From Elusimicrobiota bacterium (GTDB lineage Bacteria > Elusimicrobiota > Elusimicrobia > UBA1565 > UBA9628), in NCBI GenBank assembly GCA_026388095.1, contig JAPLKL010000073.1, positions 1-57,816 of the forward strand: a DNA stretch of 57,816 nucleotides. The letters are read 5' to 3'. The notes beneath the pieces are model-generated. The model did no database searches. It was not told the origin of the DNA and saw nothing but the letters and a program-made list of their open reading frames with translations. Shown piece by piece: positions 49,204-57,397 of the stretch. Position 1 is the stretch's first letter; each line of letters starts with the position of its first letter. A program made the translations under genes and the position numbers.

Positions 49204-50179
49204 CCCTCGGGAGCCCCGTCGCATCGAGGTGCACCTGGGCGCCCGCTGCAACAGCCGCTGCGTCTTCTGCATGGGCAGCGTCAGCCGGGACCTCAAGGAG
49301 CCGTGGGCCAGCCTCGACCGGGTCAAGGAAGAACTGAGGCACTTCTACGGCGAAGGCTGCCGCGCCGCCGGCTTCTTGGGCGGCGAGCCGACCGCCTACC
49401 CGCACATCGTCGAATGCGTGGCCTACGCCAAGAGCCTCGGCTACGGCCGGATCGTCATCTGCACCAACGGCCTGCGGCTCAGCGACGCCGCCTTCTGCCG
49501 GCGCTTGGTGCGGGCGGGGCTCACCCGGGTGACCGTCTCGGTGCACAGCCACCGGCCGGAGATAGAGGACCGTCTCATCACGCGCGTGCCGGGAGCTCTC
49601 GGGCGCAAGGTCCGGGCGGTCCGCAACCTGGTGGCGCTGAGGCAAGGGGGACTGCTGCCCGGCAACATCTCGCTCAACCCGGTCCTGTGCCGTCCCAATC
49701 TGCGCGGCATGGAGGAGTTCGTCCTTTTCTTCGGGGGGTTGGGCGTGGACGACGTGCGCTTCAACTACATCTGGCCGCACGGCGAAGTGAAGGCCGACCC
49801 GGCCTGGACCCCGGCCTTCCGTGAAGCCATGCCGGAGATCGTGCGCATCCTGCTGGCCAACGAGAAGCGCCTGCGCAGACACCTCTCTTTCGGCGGGATC
49901 CCGAAATGCGCGCTCCTTCTGGCCGGGGTCTCCGGCCGCCTCCTGGAGTACCTGGCGTCCAAGTACCTGGACGAGGCGGGCTTCGACCCGGCCAACGACG
50001 TGAGCATGGCCACCAAGCAGGGGCCCATGCGGGACCGCTTCGTCTGGCAGCAGGTCAAGCGGGACATGCTCAAGGCCATGGGCCCGGACTGCGGTAAGTG
50101 CCGGCACCAGAGCCGCTGCGAGGGAGTGTGGGAGAGCTACGCGCGGCTCTACGGCTTCTCGGAGTTGACGCCGCTCTAG
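49193..50179 (+). CDS. Radical SAM protein with C-terminal cysteine motif
   Basis: 328 residues. The cluster site is in HLGARCNSRCVFCMG (Cys-x3-Cys-x2-Cys), followed by AGFLGGEPTAYP (the GGE motif) and IVICTNGLRL. The C-terminus holds CGKCRHQSRCEG, resembling the start of a SPASM/twitch auxiliary cluster site. Enzymes of this kind often modify peptides or act in cofactor and natural-product routes. It overlaps the RsmI-like gene by 11 bases. Its stop is immediately followed by the stop of the convergent surface-protein gene (TAGCTA). Confidence 0.82.
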   Translation: MKNSPREPRRIEVHLGARCNSRCVFCMGSVSRDLKEPWASLDRVKEELRHFYGEGCRAAGFLGGEPTAYPHIVECVAYAKSLGYGRIVICTNGLRLSDAAFCRRLVRAGLTRVTVSVHSHRPEIEDRLITRVPGALGRKVRAVRNLVALRQGGLLPGNISLNPVLCRPNLRGMEEFVLFFGGLGVDDVRFNYIWPHGEVKADPAWTPAFREAMPEIVRILLANEKRLRRHLSFGGIPKCALLLAGVSGRLLEYLASKYLDEAGFDPANDVSMATKQGPMRDRFVWQQVKRDMLKAMGPDCGKCRHQSRCEGVWESYARLYGFSELTPL

Positions 50180-51088
50180 CTATTTGGCGCAGCACCATAC
50201 CGCGCCGACATGGCCGTTGGTGGCCGCTTGCAGCACGCCCGTCTGCCAGGCATAGGGGGACTGGCTGTCCTGGGCCCATACCGAGGAGGTGTGGTGGCCG
50301 CCTATGACGATGCCCACTTCCTCGCCGCGGTCCTGCCGGGTCCAGCCCTCGACGTATAGGCCCGGAGTCCAGGTGACGTAGTAATCGCTCGCCGTGCCGC
50401 AGTAGATGTTGGAATTGGGAGAAGGGGCGGGGGACGCGTATTGGCAGTGCGTATTCGTGTTGTCGATGTACAAGTACCCGTTATGGCCGGTGCCGCCGGC
50501 AAGGTGGATGCCCACGTTGGGGGTGGTGCTGCCGTTGGAAGCCGTGCCGGTCGGATCGGTGGTGCCGATGCCGACGGAGCCGTTGGCGGCGATCCTCATC
50601 CGCTCATTGTCAGCGTTGGTGGTGAAAGTAAGATAACCTCCGTTGTGGGTGTTGGAGCTGCCGCCAAAGAACTTGATAGCGCTGTTCGTAATTCCGCCAT
50701 AATGGTGTTCCAAGGAAAAAGATAAGGCGAGACTAGGGGACCAACCCTTCACTCCTAGGAAGGTTCCATCGCCAGTGGCATTGGAGTCGCTTAATCTGGC
50801 GAGGACTGTTTCTAATGTCCCGTTGCCGCTAGTTTCACCGACATCCAATGTTGCCTTCGGCGACGTCGTCCCGACGCCCACTTTGCCTCCGGTGGTGGCA
50901 AGGAAGGTGTCTTGGGTCGTGATCATCTTGCTGTAGACGCCGGACGGGGCCGGGTAATAGGTCGACAGAGTCACATTTTCAGAACCGAGTTCCGGGGTGA
51001 CGGTGACGAGCAGCGCGGCCGTCATGAGAAGAACCAAAGTCCGTGTCGGGACAGACAAATCCAAATGGACATGGATATCCTGGCGCAT
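50180..51088 (-). CDS. Exported surface protein with tail-fibre-like modules
   Basis: 302 residues. A signal peptide or anchor (VLLMTAALLVTVTPELG) is followed by STYYPAPSGVYSKMITTQDT and two GIGTT/GVGTTSP elements (VGVGTTSPKATLDVG; SVGIGTTDPTGT). These recur in Gly/Thr/Asn-rich surface proteins of several uncultured phyla and resemble phage tail-fibre repeat tips. The C-terminus ends in a Trp-Cys-Cys stretch. There is no membrane barrel. It is probably a cell-surface or extracellular structural protein. Base composition is less GC-rich than its neighbours. GGAGG (51094-51098) and TATACT (51113-51118) support the start. Confidence 0.7.
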   Translation of the reverse strand: MRQDIHVHLDLSVPTRTLVLLMTAALLVTVTPELGSENVTLSTYYPAPSGVYSKMITTQDTFLATTGGKVGVGTTSPKATLDVGETSGNGTLETVLARLSDSNATGDGTFLGVKGWSPSLALSFSLEHHYGGITNSAIKFFGGSSNTHNGGYLTFTTNADNERMRIAANGSVGIGTTDPTGTASNGSTTPNVGIHLAGGTGHNGYLYIDNTNTHCQYASPAPSPNSNIYCGTASDYYVTWTPGLYVEGWTRQDRGEEVGIVIGGHHTSSVWAQDSQSPYAWQTGVLQAATNGHVGAVWCCAK

Positions 51089-51112
51089 GACGGCCTCCGA
51101 TTACATCACGAT

Positions 51113-51118
51113 AGTATA
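51113..51118 (-). promoter_or_regulatory. -10 (TATACT) of the surface-protein gene
   Basis: Minus-strand TATACT, 24 bases before the ATG at 51088, with GGAGG between. The 159-base gap to the next rightward gene is strikingly AT-rich for this genome. Confidence 0.5.
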
Positions 51119-51231
51119 ATCGACATCCGGGAAATTTCAAGGCCTAAATTGTTACGAATCGAAGCGGCCTGGGACTTTCTTGGCTAACATGATTGTGCTT
51201 TATTTTAAATATGCTTTTTGCAAATATTATG

Positions 51232-51237
51232 TATCAT
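51232..51237 (+). promoter_or_regulatory. -10 (TATCAT) of the TMTC-like gene
   Basis: TATCAT preceded directly by TG, ending 10 bases before the ATG at 51248. It lies inside an AT-rich stretch (51185-51240). No Shine-Dalgarno is present. Confidence 0.45.
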
Positions 51238-51247
51238 TGGACCGGCT

Positions 51248-52846
51248 ATGGTCATCCCCCAGCCGAAGTCGGTGCTGGACCTGTGCCGAGGCGGCTGGCG
51301 TCCCTATCTCTGCATCGCTTCGGCCGGCTTCTTGCTCTATCTGCGCACCCTGTTCTTCGATTTTTCTTACCTTGACGACAATGTCCTCATCCTCGACAAC
51401 CAGGTCTTCCTGCGCCAGCTCTCCAACATCATCCCGGCCTTCAGGATGGATATCTTCCATATCCTGCACTCCTCAGCGGCCTACTACCGGCCGTTGCTGA
51501 CCGTTTCATTCATCCTCGACGCCCAGTGGGGGGGGAGCTCGCCCGGGGCCTATCACCTCACGAATCTGCTGATCCACCTTTGCGCCTCATGCCTGGTCTA
51601 TCGTTTCCTGATGGCTCTGGACTACGGGGAAGCCGCGGCGTTGTTCTGGGCGCTGGCCTTCACCGTCCACCCTGCGCTGACCCAGGCGGTGGCCTGGATC
51701 CCCGGCCGCAATGATTCCTTGGTGGCCCTTTTCGTGCTGGCAGCCTTCCTCTCTCTGGTCAGCTTTCTTCGGACCGGGAGTCCAAGCTCGGCCCTGGCGC
51801 ATCTCTTGTGCTTCGCTTTCGGTCTGTTGACGAAAGAGTCGGCGGTCGGCCTCGTCCCTATGGGACTCTTCTACTGGGCGGCCAGCGCCAAAGCCGGGCG
51901 CCGCTTCCGGGATGGCGCGCTCCTTTTGAGCGGCTGGGGCGTGGTCCTGGCGCTTTGGCTCGCGCTGCGTCAAGCCGCTTTGCGGAATCCTATCCACATG
52001 GCGATAGCCGACATGGCGGTGGCCGTGTGGCGCAATCTCCCCGCGGTCATCCCCTCGGTGGGCAAGATGTTCCTCCCCTTCGACCTGTCGGTATTGCCGA
52101 TCCTGCGCGATATGTCCTTCTTCTACGGGTTTGTGGCGGTCGCGGCTTTGGCCGGGGCGCTCTGGGCATCGCGGAAGAAGTCCTGGCCGCGCGTCGTATT
52201 CGGGCTGGCTTGGTTCCTCGTGTTCCTCTTGCCCTCCTTCATCCGTCCCAACCCCGCTATCGCCGCCGATTTCCTTGAGCATCGGCTCTATCTTCCCATG
52301 GTCGGCGTCATCGTCCTGCTCTGCGAGACCAGCTGGCTCAAGGCCCGCGCCGCCGGCCTGGGGGGCCTGGTCCTGGCCGCCCTCGCCCTCGGCGCCTTCG
52401 TCCACAGCCGGAACTTCGAGGACCGGATGGCGTTCTGGAAGAACGCCGCCGAGACCTCTCCGCATTCCCCCTTGGCCCACCGCAACTTGGGCGCCATGTA
52501 CTACCTGGACGGGCAGCCCAGCCTGGCGGAGCCGGAATATCGCCGGGCTCTCGAACTCAACCCGCGCGAGCTGATGGCGCACAACAACCTCGGGCTCATC
52601 TGCATGGAGCGGGGGCTCCTGCCGGAAGCCGAGAAGGAGTTCCTCCAGGAGCTGGCCGTCAATCCCTCGTATGACAACGCCTTCCTGAATCTCGGCATCC
52701 TCCGTTATCGGCAAGGGCGCGGGGCGGAGGCGGCGGCCCTCTGGAAAAGAGCCCTGGAGATCAATCCGAATCTTCTGGCCGCCCGCCGGAACCTCGCCGC
52801 CTATGAACAGGACCGCCGAGGCTTGTCGCCGCGCCGCGGACACTGA
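51248..52846 (+). CDS. TMTC-like GT-C membrane protein with C-terminal TPRs
   Basis: 532 residues. About ten membrane helices with first-loop FDFSYLDDNVLILDN, where the acidic pair sits as in GT-C enzymes, and HLTNLLIHLCASCLVYRFL. The last 130 residues are three or four TPRs (AHRNLGAMYYLDGQPSLAEP, then EYRRALELNPRELMAHNNLG). This resembles the TMTC O-mannosyltransferases and related bacterial proteins. The ATG at 51248 is preferred to the one at 51218 because the -10 box lies between them. The acceptor may be a protein, possibly a surface protein, but that is inference. Confidence 0.75.
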   Translation: MVIPQPKSVLDLCRGGWRPYLCIASAGFLLYLRTLFFDFSYLDDNVLILDNQVFLRQLSNIIPAFRMDIFHILHSSAAYYRPLLTVSFILDAQWGGSSPGAYHLTNLLIHLCASCLVYRFLMALDYGEAAALFWALAFTVHPALTQAVAWIPGRNDSLVALFVLAAFLSLVSFLRTGSPSSALAHLLCFAFGLLTKESAVGLVPMGLFYWAASAKAGRRFRDGALLLSGWGVVLALWLALRQAALRNPIHMAIADMAVAVWRNLPAVIPSVGKMFLPFDLSVLPILRDMSFFYGFVAVAALAGALWASRKKSWPRVVFGLAWFLVFLLPSFIRPNPAIAADFLEHRLYLPMVGVIVLLCETSWLKARAAGLGGLVLAALALGAFVHSRNFEDRMAFWKNAAETSPHSPLAHRNLGAMYYLDGQPSLAEPEYRRALELNPRELMAHNNLGLICMERGLLPEAEKEFLQELAVNPSYDNAFLNLGILRYRQGRGAEAAALWKRALEINPNLLAARRNLAAYEQDRRGLSPRRGH

Positions 52847-52852
52847 TAGACT
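52844..52852 (+). promoter_or_regulatory. Extended -10 for the flavoprotein gene
   Basis: TGATAGACT overlaps the stop codon of the preceding gene and ends 8 bases before the GTG at 52861. The start of the three- to four-gene unit that follows thus has a near-leaderless promoter candidate. Confidence 0.4.
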
Positions 52853-52860
52853 CTATCCCT

Positions 52861-53736
52861 GTGGCCAACGATATCGTCTGGGAGACCGCGATCGTGGGCG
52901 GGGGGCCGGCCGGCCTGGCGGCGGGCCTGCACCTGGCCCGCGCGGGCTACCGCGTCCTCTTGACGGAGCAGGGCCGCTTAGGGGGCCAGGCGAGGCGCCT
53001 CGGGCGCATCGAGAACTATCCCGGCTTCCCATCGGGGATAGACGGCCGCCGGCTGATGGACCGCTGGGTCAGGCAGGCGCGGCGCTGGGGTCTGCGGACT
53101 CGGCGCGCCGAGGTGCGCCGGGTCCGGCGCGACGGCCGCGGCTTCAGCCTGCGCCTCGATGGCGGGCGGAGCTTGACGGCTGGGACGGTGGTCTACTGCC
53201 CGGGCGCGGTTTTCCGGGGGCTGGGCCTGCCGGGTGAGAAGAGGCTCTGGGGCCGCGGTCTGTTCCATGCGGCGCTCGACCAAGCCCCGCTCTGGCGCGG
53301 CCGCACCGTGGCCGTGGCGGGAGGCGGGGAGGCCGCGGCGCATCAGGCCCTGGCTTTGGCCCGCCATGCGCGCCGCGTCTACCTCCTGTGCCGCGGCCCG
53401 AAGCTCAAGGCCCACCGCCTCCTCCTGCGGCGCCTGAGCGGTCAGCCCCGCATCGTCCGGATGCACGGGGTCAGGGTCCGCGGCTTGTCGGGAGGCCGGC
53501 GCTTGCGGGCCTTGGATCTGTCCGTTCCCCGCGGCCGCCTGCGCCTGCCCGTCGACGCGCTCTTCGTCCTGGTGGGAAAGAATCCGGCCCCCCTGCCTTT
53601 CCAGGCCCGGCGCCTGCCGCCCGGCTTCTTCGTGGCCGGCGACGCCTCCGGAGAGCCTTTCCGCCAGGTGTTGGTCGCCGGCGGCGACGGGATGAAGGCC
53701 GCCATGCGCTGCGCCGCGTTCCTGGAGCGCCGATGA
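52861..53736 (+). CDS. Thioredoxin-reductase-like flavoprotein lacking the CxxC
   Basis: 291 residues with two Rossmann folds: FAD site AIVGGGPAGLAAGLHLARAG, GGQARRLGRIENYPGFP (typical of TrxR), NADP site VAVAGGGEAAAHQAL and the late FVAGDASGEPFRQ. The redox-active CATC of thioredoxin reductase is replaced by AALD (in FHAALDQAP), so it cannot reduce thioredoxin in the usual way. TrxR-like ferredoxin/flavodoxin reductases also lack this pair, and supplying electrons to the radical SAM enzymes next door is a reasonable guess. The stop overlaps the next start (ATGA). Confidence 0.85.
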   Translation: MANDIVWETAIVGGGPAGLAAGLHLARAGYRVLLTEQGRLGGQARRLGRIENYPGFPSGIDGRRLMDRWVRQARRWGLRTRRAEVRRVRRDGRGFSLRLDGGRSLTAGTVVYCPGAVFRGLGLPGEKRLWGRGLFHAALDQAPLWRGRTVAVAGGGEAAAHQALALARHARRVYLLCRGPKLKAHRLLLRRLSGQPRIVRMHGVRVRGLSGGRRLRALDLSVPRGRLRLPVDALFVLVGKNPAPLPFQARRLPPGFFVAGDASGEPFRQVLVAGGDGMKAAMRCAAFLERR

Positions 53737-55430
53737 GGATCGTCGAGACCCGTACCGCCCGGGGCCTGGGGACCTTGTATCTGGCGGACCTGGGAACGGG
53801 GCACCGGGAGCGCCTCATCGAGTTCGTCGACACCCGCGAGCCCGGCGTGCCCAAGTCCCGCAAGTGGGTGTTCATGATCTCGACCCAGGTGGGCTGCGCC
53901 GTGGGCTGCCGCATGTGCGACGCGGGCGCGGCCGGCTACGGCGGGAACCTGTCGGCCGCGGAGATGCTGCGGCAGGTCCGCTTCGTGGCGGGCCGCAACC
54001 CGGCTTTGGACCTGCGGCGCCACCCCAAGGTGAAGATCCATTTCGCACGCATGGGCGAACCGTCCTTGAATCCCGCCGTCCTGCCCGCCCTGCGGGCCTT
54101 GGCCCGGGAGGTCCCCAATCCTGGGCTCATCGCGAGCGTCTCGACGGTGGCGCCGCGGACTCCCGTGGCGGAGTCGTGGTTCGAAGAACTGCGCCGCGTG
54201 AAGGACGACTGCTACCCGGACGGGAGGTTCCAACTGCAGTTCTCGCTGCATTCGGCCGACGAGGGCCTGCGCCGGGAGATCGTCCCGATCCGCAAATGGA
54301 GCCTGGAAGCCGTGGCCGCTTACGGCCGGCGCTGGCGGCGTCCGGGGGACCGGAAGGTGACCCTGAACTTCGCCCCCGGACCGGGGGAGGGCCTCGACGC
54401 CTCGGCCATCGCCAAGGTCTTCGACCCCGGACATTTCCTCATCAAGGTGACCCCGGTCAACCCCACGGAGACCGCGCTCCAAGGCGGGTGCGTGCGGGTC
54501 TGGCATAAGACCCCGGCCGACCTTAAGGCCGAGGCCCGGCGGCTCAAGGCCCGCGGCTTCGAGGTCGTCCTCTCGCCCAGCACCGCGGAGGAGCTCGAAG
54601 GGGAGACCTCCTGCGGCCAGCTCTGGTCGCGGCGCCTCAAGGCGGCGGCCGCCGCCGCCCTGCGCGCGCGGCGGCGCGAGGCGCGCAGTTACGTGACCGT
54701 CGACTCCATGGACCGGAAGGCCGCGGCCTGGCTGCGCGAAGCGGCCCGGGAACTGCCGCGCGGGCAGGCCTTGGTCCCGGCCCGGGCCGCCCTCCTGGTC
54801 GTGGACATGCAGGAGTTCTTCCTCGACCGCCGCTCCCCGGCGTATCTGCCGCCGGGGCGGGCGGCGCTGCGCAACACCCGGCGTCTCGTGGAGGCTTTCC
54901 GGCTCGCCGGCAGGCCGGTCCTGTTCACGCTCCACGCCCACGCAGACCCGAGCCGGGACGGCGGCTTGATGGCCGCCTGGTGGGACCATGTCTGCTTGGC
55001 CGGATCTCCCTGGGCCAGGATCGCTCCGGTCCTGGAAGCCCGGGACCGCGACGTGTACCGCAAGACCGGCTACAGCGCTTTCTCGAATCCGGCTCTGGCA
55101 AAACGGCTGCGGGGGGAGGGGATAGCGCAATTGGTTCTGGCGGGAGTCAAAACCGATCTTTGCGTCGAATCCACGGCCCGGGCCGCCTTCGATCTGGGCT
55201 GGGCCACCTTCGTCGCCGCTGATGCGACCGCGGCGCGTACCGAGGAAAGGCACCTTGCGGCCCTCAAGTCCTTGGCCCGCGGCTTCTCCGGTATCGTTTC
55301 CGCGGCCAGCCTCGCGGGGAGCGGCCTCTCCGAAATCATACCCCCCACCCTGCGTACAATTCCGCATGGGCGGAATTTGGGCCGGGGGGGTATAATCAAG
55401 AAGGCACAGACAAAAAGAGCTAAAATATAA
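53733..55430 (+). CDS. RlmN-like radical SAM domain fused to an isochorismatase-fold cysteine hydrolase
   Basis: 565 residues. Residues 1 to about 330: an RlmN/Cfr-type radical SAM core with ISTQVGCAVGCRMCDAG (Cys55, Cys59, Cys62), ARMGEPSLNP, LQFSLHSADEGLRREIVPI and ETSCGQLW, whose Cys294 is in the place of the methyl-carrying cysteine. The RlmN N-terminal domain is missing. From about residue 350: an isochorismatase-superfamily hydrolase with a complete Asp358, Lys444, Cys477 triad (LVVDMQEFF; YRKTGYSAF; KTDLCVEST). True isochorismatases lack that Cys, so an amidase-like reaction is more likely. The last 30 or so residues run through an inverted repeat (55338-55393) and the next promoter. 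Confidence 0.85.
   Translation: MRIVETRTARGLGTLYLADLGTGHRERLIEFVDTREPGVPKSRKWVFMISTQVGCAVGCRMCDAGAAGYGGNLSAAEMLRQVRFVAGRNPALDLRRHPKVKIHFARMGEPSLNPAVLPALRALAREVPNPGLIASVSTVAPRTPVAESWFEELRRVKDDCYPDGRFQLQFSLHSADEGLRREIVPIRKWSLEAVAAYGRRWRRPGDRKVTLNFAPGPGEGLDASAIAKVFDPGHFLIKVTPVNPTETALQGGCVRVWHKTPADLKAEARRLKARGFEVVLSPSTAEELEGETSCGQLWSRRLKAAAAAALRARRREARSYVTVDSMDRKAAAWLREAARELPRGQALVPARAALLVVDMQEFFLDRRSPAYLPPGRAALRNTRRLVEAFRLAGRPVLFTLHAHADPSRDGGLMAAWWDHVCLAGSPWARIAPVLEARDRDVYRKTGYSAFSNPALAKRLRGEGIAQLVLAGVKTDLCVESTARAAFDLGWATFVAADATAARTEERHLAALKSLARGFSGIVSAASLAGSGLSEIIPPTLRTIPHGRNLGRGGIIKKAQTKRAKI
55338..55393. repeat. Nested inverted repeat over a promoter
   Basis: An outer pair ATACCCCCC (55338-55346) / GGGGGGTAT (55385-55393) encloses an inner pair AATTCCGC (55358-55365) / GCGGAATT (55370-55377). 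The outer right arm overlaps a perfect TATAAT at 55391-55396. The structure lies in the 3' end of the fusion gene and could act as a hairpin, a regulator site or a small inserted palindrome. Confidence 0.55.
55391..55396 (+). promoter_or_regulatory. TATAAT -10 for the terminal radical SAM gene
   Basis: A perfect TATAAT, 36 bases before the ATG at 55433, followed by an A-rich leader with no clear Shine-Dalgarno. It overlaps the right arm of the nested inverted repeat. Confidence 0.5.
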
Positions 55431-55432
55431 AA

Positions 55433-57394
55433 ATGAAAAGACTTCTTCTGACCAGCATATGCCGGCCGTTGGGGCCCAAGCACGGCGACGGGCCGAGCGT
55501 GGGCTATGAGCTCCTCTTCGGCCAAGTCACCCGGGCCCAAGGGCTCTTCAGCCCCCGGGCGGTCCATCATCACTTCTCCCTCGAATACATCGCCGCGAAC
55601 ATCCAGGCCCCGACCGTGGTCCTGCAGTATCCTTCCCAGAACGAGCTCATCCGTGAGCTCAAGAAGGGGTATGACTACGTGGGCCTCTCCTTCATCCTCT
55701 CCACCTTCCACCGCATGAAGGAGATCGTGGCCCTCATCCGCGAGCACTCCCCGAAGAGCAAGATCATCCTGGGAGGCTACGGCACGGTCCTGGGCGAGGA
55801 GTACCTGAAGCCCTACAGCGACGCCATCTGCCGGGGCGAGGGCGTGGAGTTCATGCGCAAGCTCCTCGGCGAGGAGCACAAGCCCGGGCCGTATCACCAT
55901 CCCCTCATCGTGAGCCAGCTCAAGGTCTTCGGCCAGAAGGCGGGCAACACGGGGATGATCTTCGCCGGGCTCGGCTGCCCCAACGGCTGCGACTTCTGCT
56001 GCACCTCGCATTTCTTCAAGCGCCAGCACGTCAAGCTCCTGCCCACGGGCCGCGACATCTACAACGTGGTCGAGCGCTACCTGGACATGGACCCGCACAT
56101 GTCCTTCACGGTCATAGACGAGGACTTCCTGCTCGACAAGCAGCGCGCCATGGAGTTCCACGACCTGGTGGTCCAGTCCGGACGTCCCCTCTCCATCTTC
56201 GCTTTCGCGAGCATCAAGGCCCTCAGCCAGTACAAGATCGAGGAGCTCCTGGAGATGGGCATCGACGGGGTCTGGATCGGCTATGAGGGCACGCGTTCGG
56301 GCTACGAGAAGCGCGCGGGCCGCTCCGCCGAGGAAGTGTTCCGGGAGCTGCGCGAGCACGGCGTCACTATCCTGGCTTCCATGATCGTGGGCTTCGACTA
56401 TCAGGACGAGGCCACCGTGGCCGCGGAGCTCGATGGGCTGCTCGCCATGAAGCCGGCGCTGACCCAGTTCCTCATCTACGGCCCCACTCCGGGCACGCCG
56501 TATTGGGACCGGGTGACCGCGGAAGGCCGGCTGCGCGCGGACTTGGCCGCCGACCCCGAGCTCTATTGCCGCAACGCCTCGGGCTTCACCTCCATGGTCA
56601 AGCATCCCAGGCTCTCCGCCGCGCAGATCGAGAAGATCCAGCGCCGCTGCTTCGCGGAGGACTACCGCCGCCTGGGGCCGAGCATCTACCGCACGGTGGA
56701 CGCCTGGCTCAACGGCTACCTCAAGCTCAAGGACTCAGCCAATCCGATGCTGGCCAAGAAAGCCGGGATCTTCGCTCGGGACATCCGCAAGGCCTATCCG
56801 ATCTTCCAGGCCGGACGGGTCTTCGGGCCCAACCGCAGCGTCCGGCGCTGGATCGCCGACCTGGAGCGCCGCCTGCACGCGGTCTTGGGCGAGCCCACGC
56901 GCAGCGAGCGGCTCACGTCATGGGCCGGGGTCTGCGCCGCAGCCTGGACCGGCCTTGAGCTCAAGTTCGACCTCTTCCAGCATCCCAAACTCCGGCGCAC
57001 GGCCTACCGCCAGCCGGGCTTCTTCTGGGCCAGCCAGCAGGTCTGGGAGTCCTTGGCCGCGCGCTGGAAGGAGCGCAACTTCCGGATGCAGGTCGAGTTC
57101 CTGCACGCCCGCCGCGAGGTCTGGCTGAAGTTCGAGGGCCGGCTCAGCGGCAGCGAGGCCGAACGCATGTGGCGCGATGTGGGCCAGTCGCTGGAGCGCT
57201 GCCGCAGCCGCGTGATCCTGGACCTTCAGCGCTGCCACTGGGACGGGAAATCCCTTTCTCCCGAGTTCCGGGCCAAGCTCGCCGAATATCGCGACCGCGT
57301 CCGCATCGTGCTGCCCAAGCTCCAGCATGCGCACCCGGAACTGCTCATCCTGGCCAAGATGTTCCACGTTTATAAGGGCGGCTTCGGGCTTTAG
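55433..57394 (+). CDS. B12-binding-type radical SAM protein with extra C-terminal domain
   Basis: 653 residues. The N-terminal 150 have the cobalamin-domain-like pattern (YDYVGLSFILSTFHRMKEI; KIILGGYGTVLGEEYLKPYS). The radical SAM core has GCPNGCDFCCTS (Cys-x3-Cys-x2-Cys), followed by TVIDEDFLLDKQRA, FASIKALSQYKIEELLEMGI and VWIGYEGTRSGYEKR. A helical region (about 400-540) is followed by a C-terminal 90-residue domain (VWLKFEGRLSGSEAERMW; RVILDLQRCHWDG) that looks like a STAS-type sheet-helix fold; that last call is tentative. Substrate unknown. It begins 2 bases after the fusion gene and ends 3 bases before the mutase gene. Confidence 0.8.
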   Translation: MKRLLLTSICRPLGPKHGDGPSVGYELLFGQVTRAQGLFSPRAVHHHFSLEYIAANIQAPTVVLQYPSQNELIRELKKGYDYVGLSFILSTFHRMKEIVALIREHSPKSKIILGGYGTVLGEEYLKPYSDAICRGEGVEFMRKLLGEEHKPGPYHHPLIVSQLKVFGQKAGNTGMIFAGLGCPNGCDFCCTSHFFKRQHVKLLPTGRDIYNVVERYLDMDPHMSFTVIDEDFLLDKQRAMEFHDLVVQSGRPLSIFAFASIKALSQYKIEELLEMGIDGVWIGYEGTRSGYEKRAGRSAEEVFRELREHGVTILASMIVGFDYQDEATVAAELDGLLAMKPALTQFLIYGPTPGTPYWDRVTAEGRLRADLAADPELYCRNASGFTSMVKHPRLSAAQIEKIQRRCFAEDYRRLGPSIYRTVDAWLNGYLKLKDSANPMLAKKAGIFARDIRKAYPIFQAGRVFGPNRSVRRWIADLERRLHAVLGEPTRSERLTSWAGVCAAAWTGLELKFDLFQHPKLRRTAYRQPGFFWASQQVWESLAARWKERNFRMQVEFLHARREVWLKFEGRLSGSEAERMWRDVGQSLERCRSRVILDLQRCHWDGKSLSPEFRAKLAEYRDRVRIVLPKLQHAHPELLILAKMFHVYKGGFGL

Positions 57395-57397
57395 GCC

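Noticed and set aside
53733-55430. Annotating the fusion as 23S rRNA methyltransferase RlmN
   Set aside because: The N-terminal RNA-binding domain is missing and a hydrolase domain is attached, so an rRNA substrate is doubtful.
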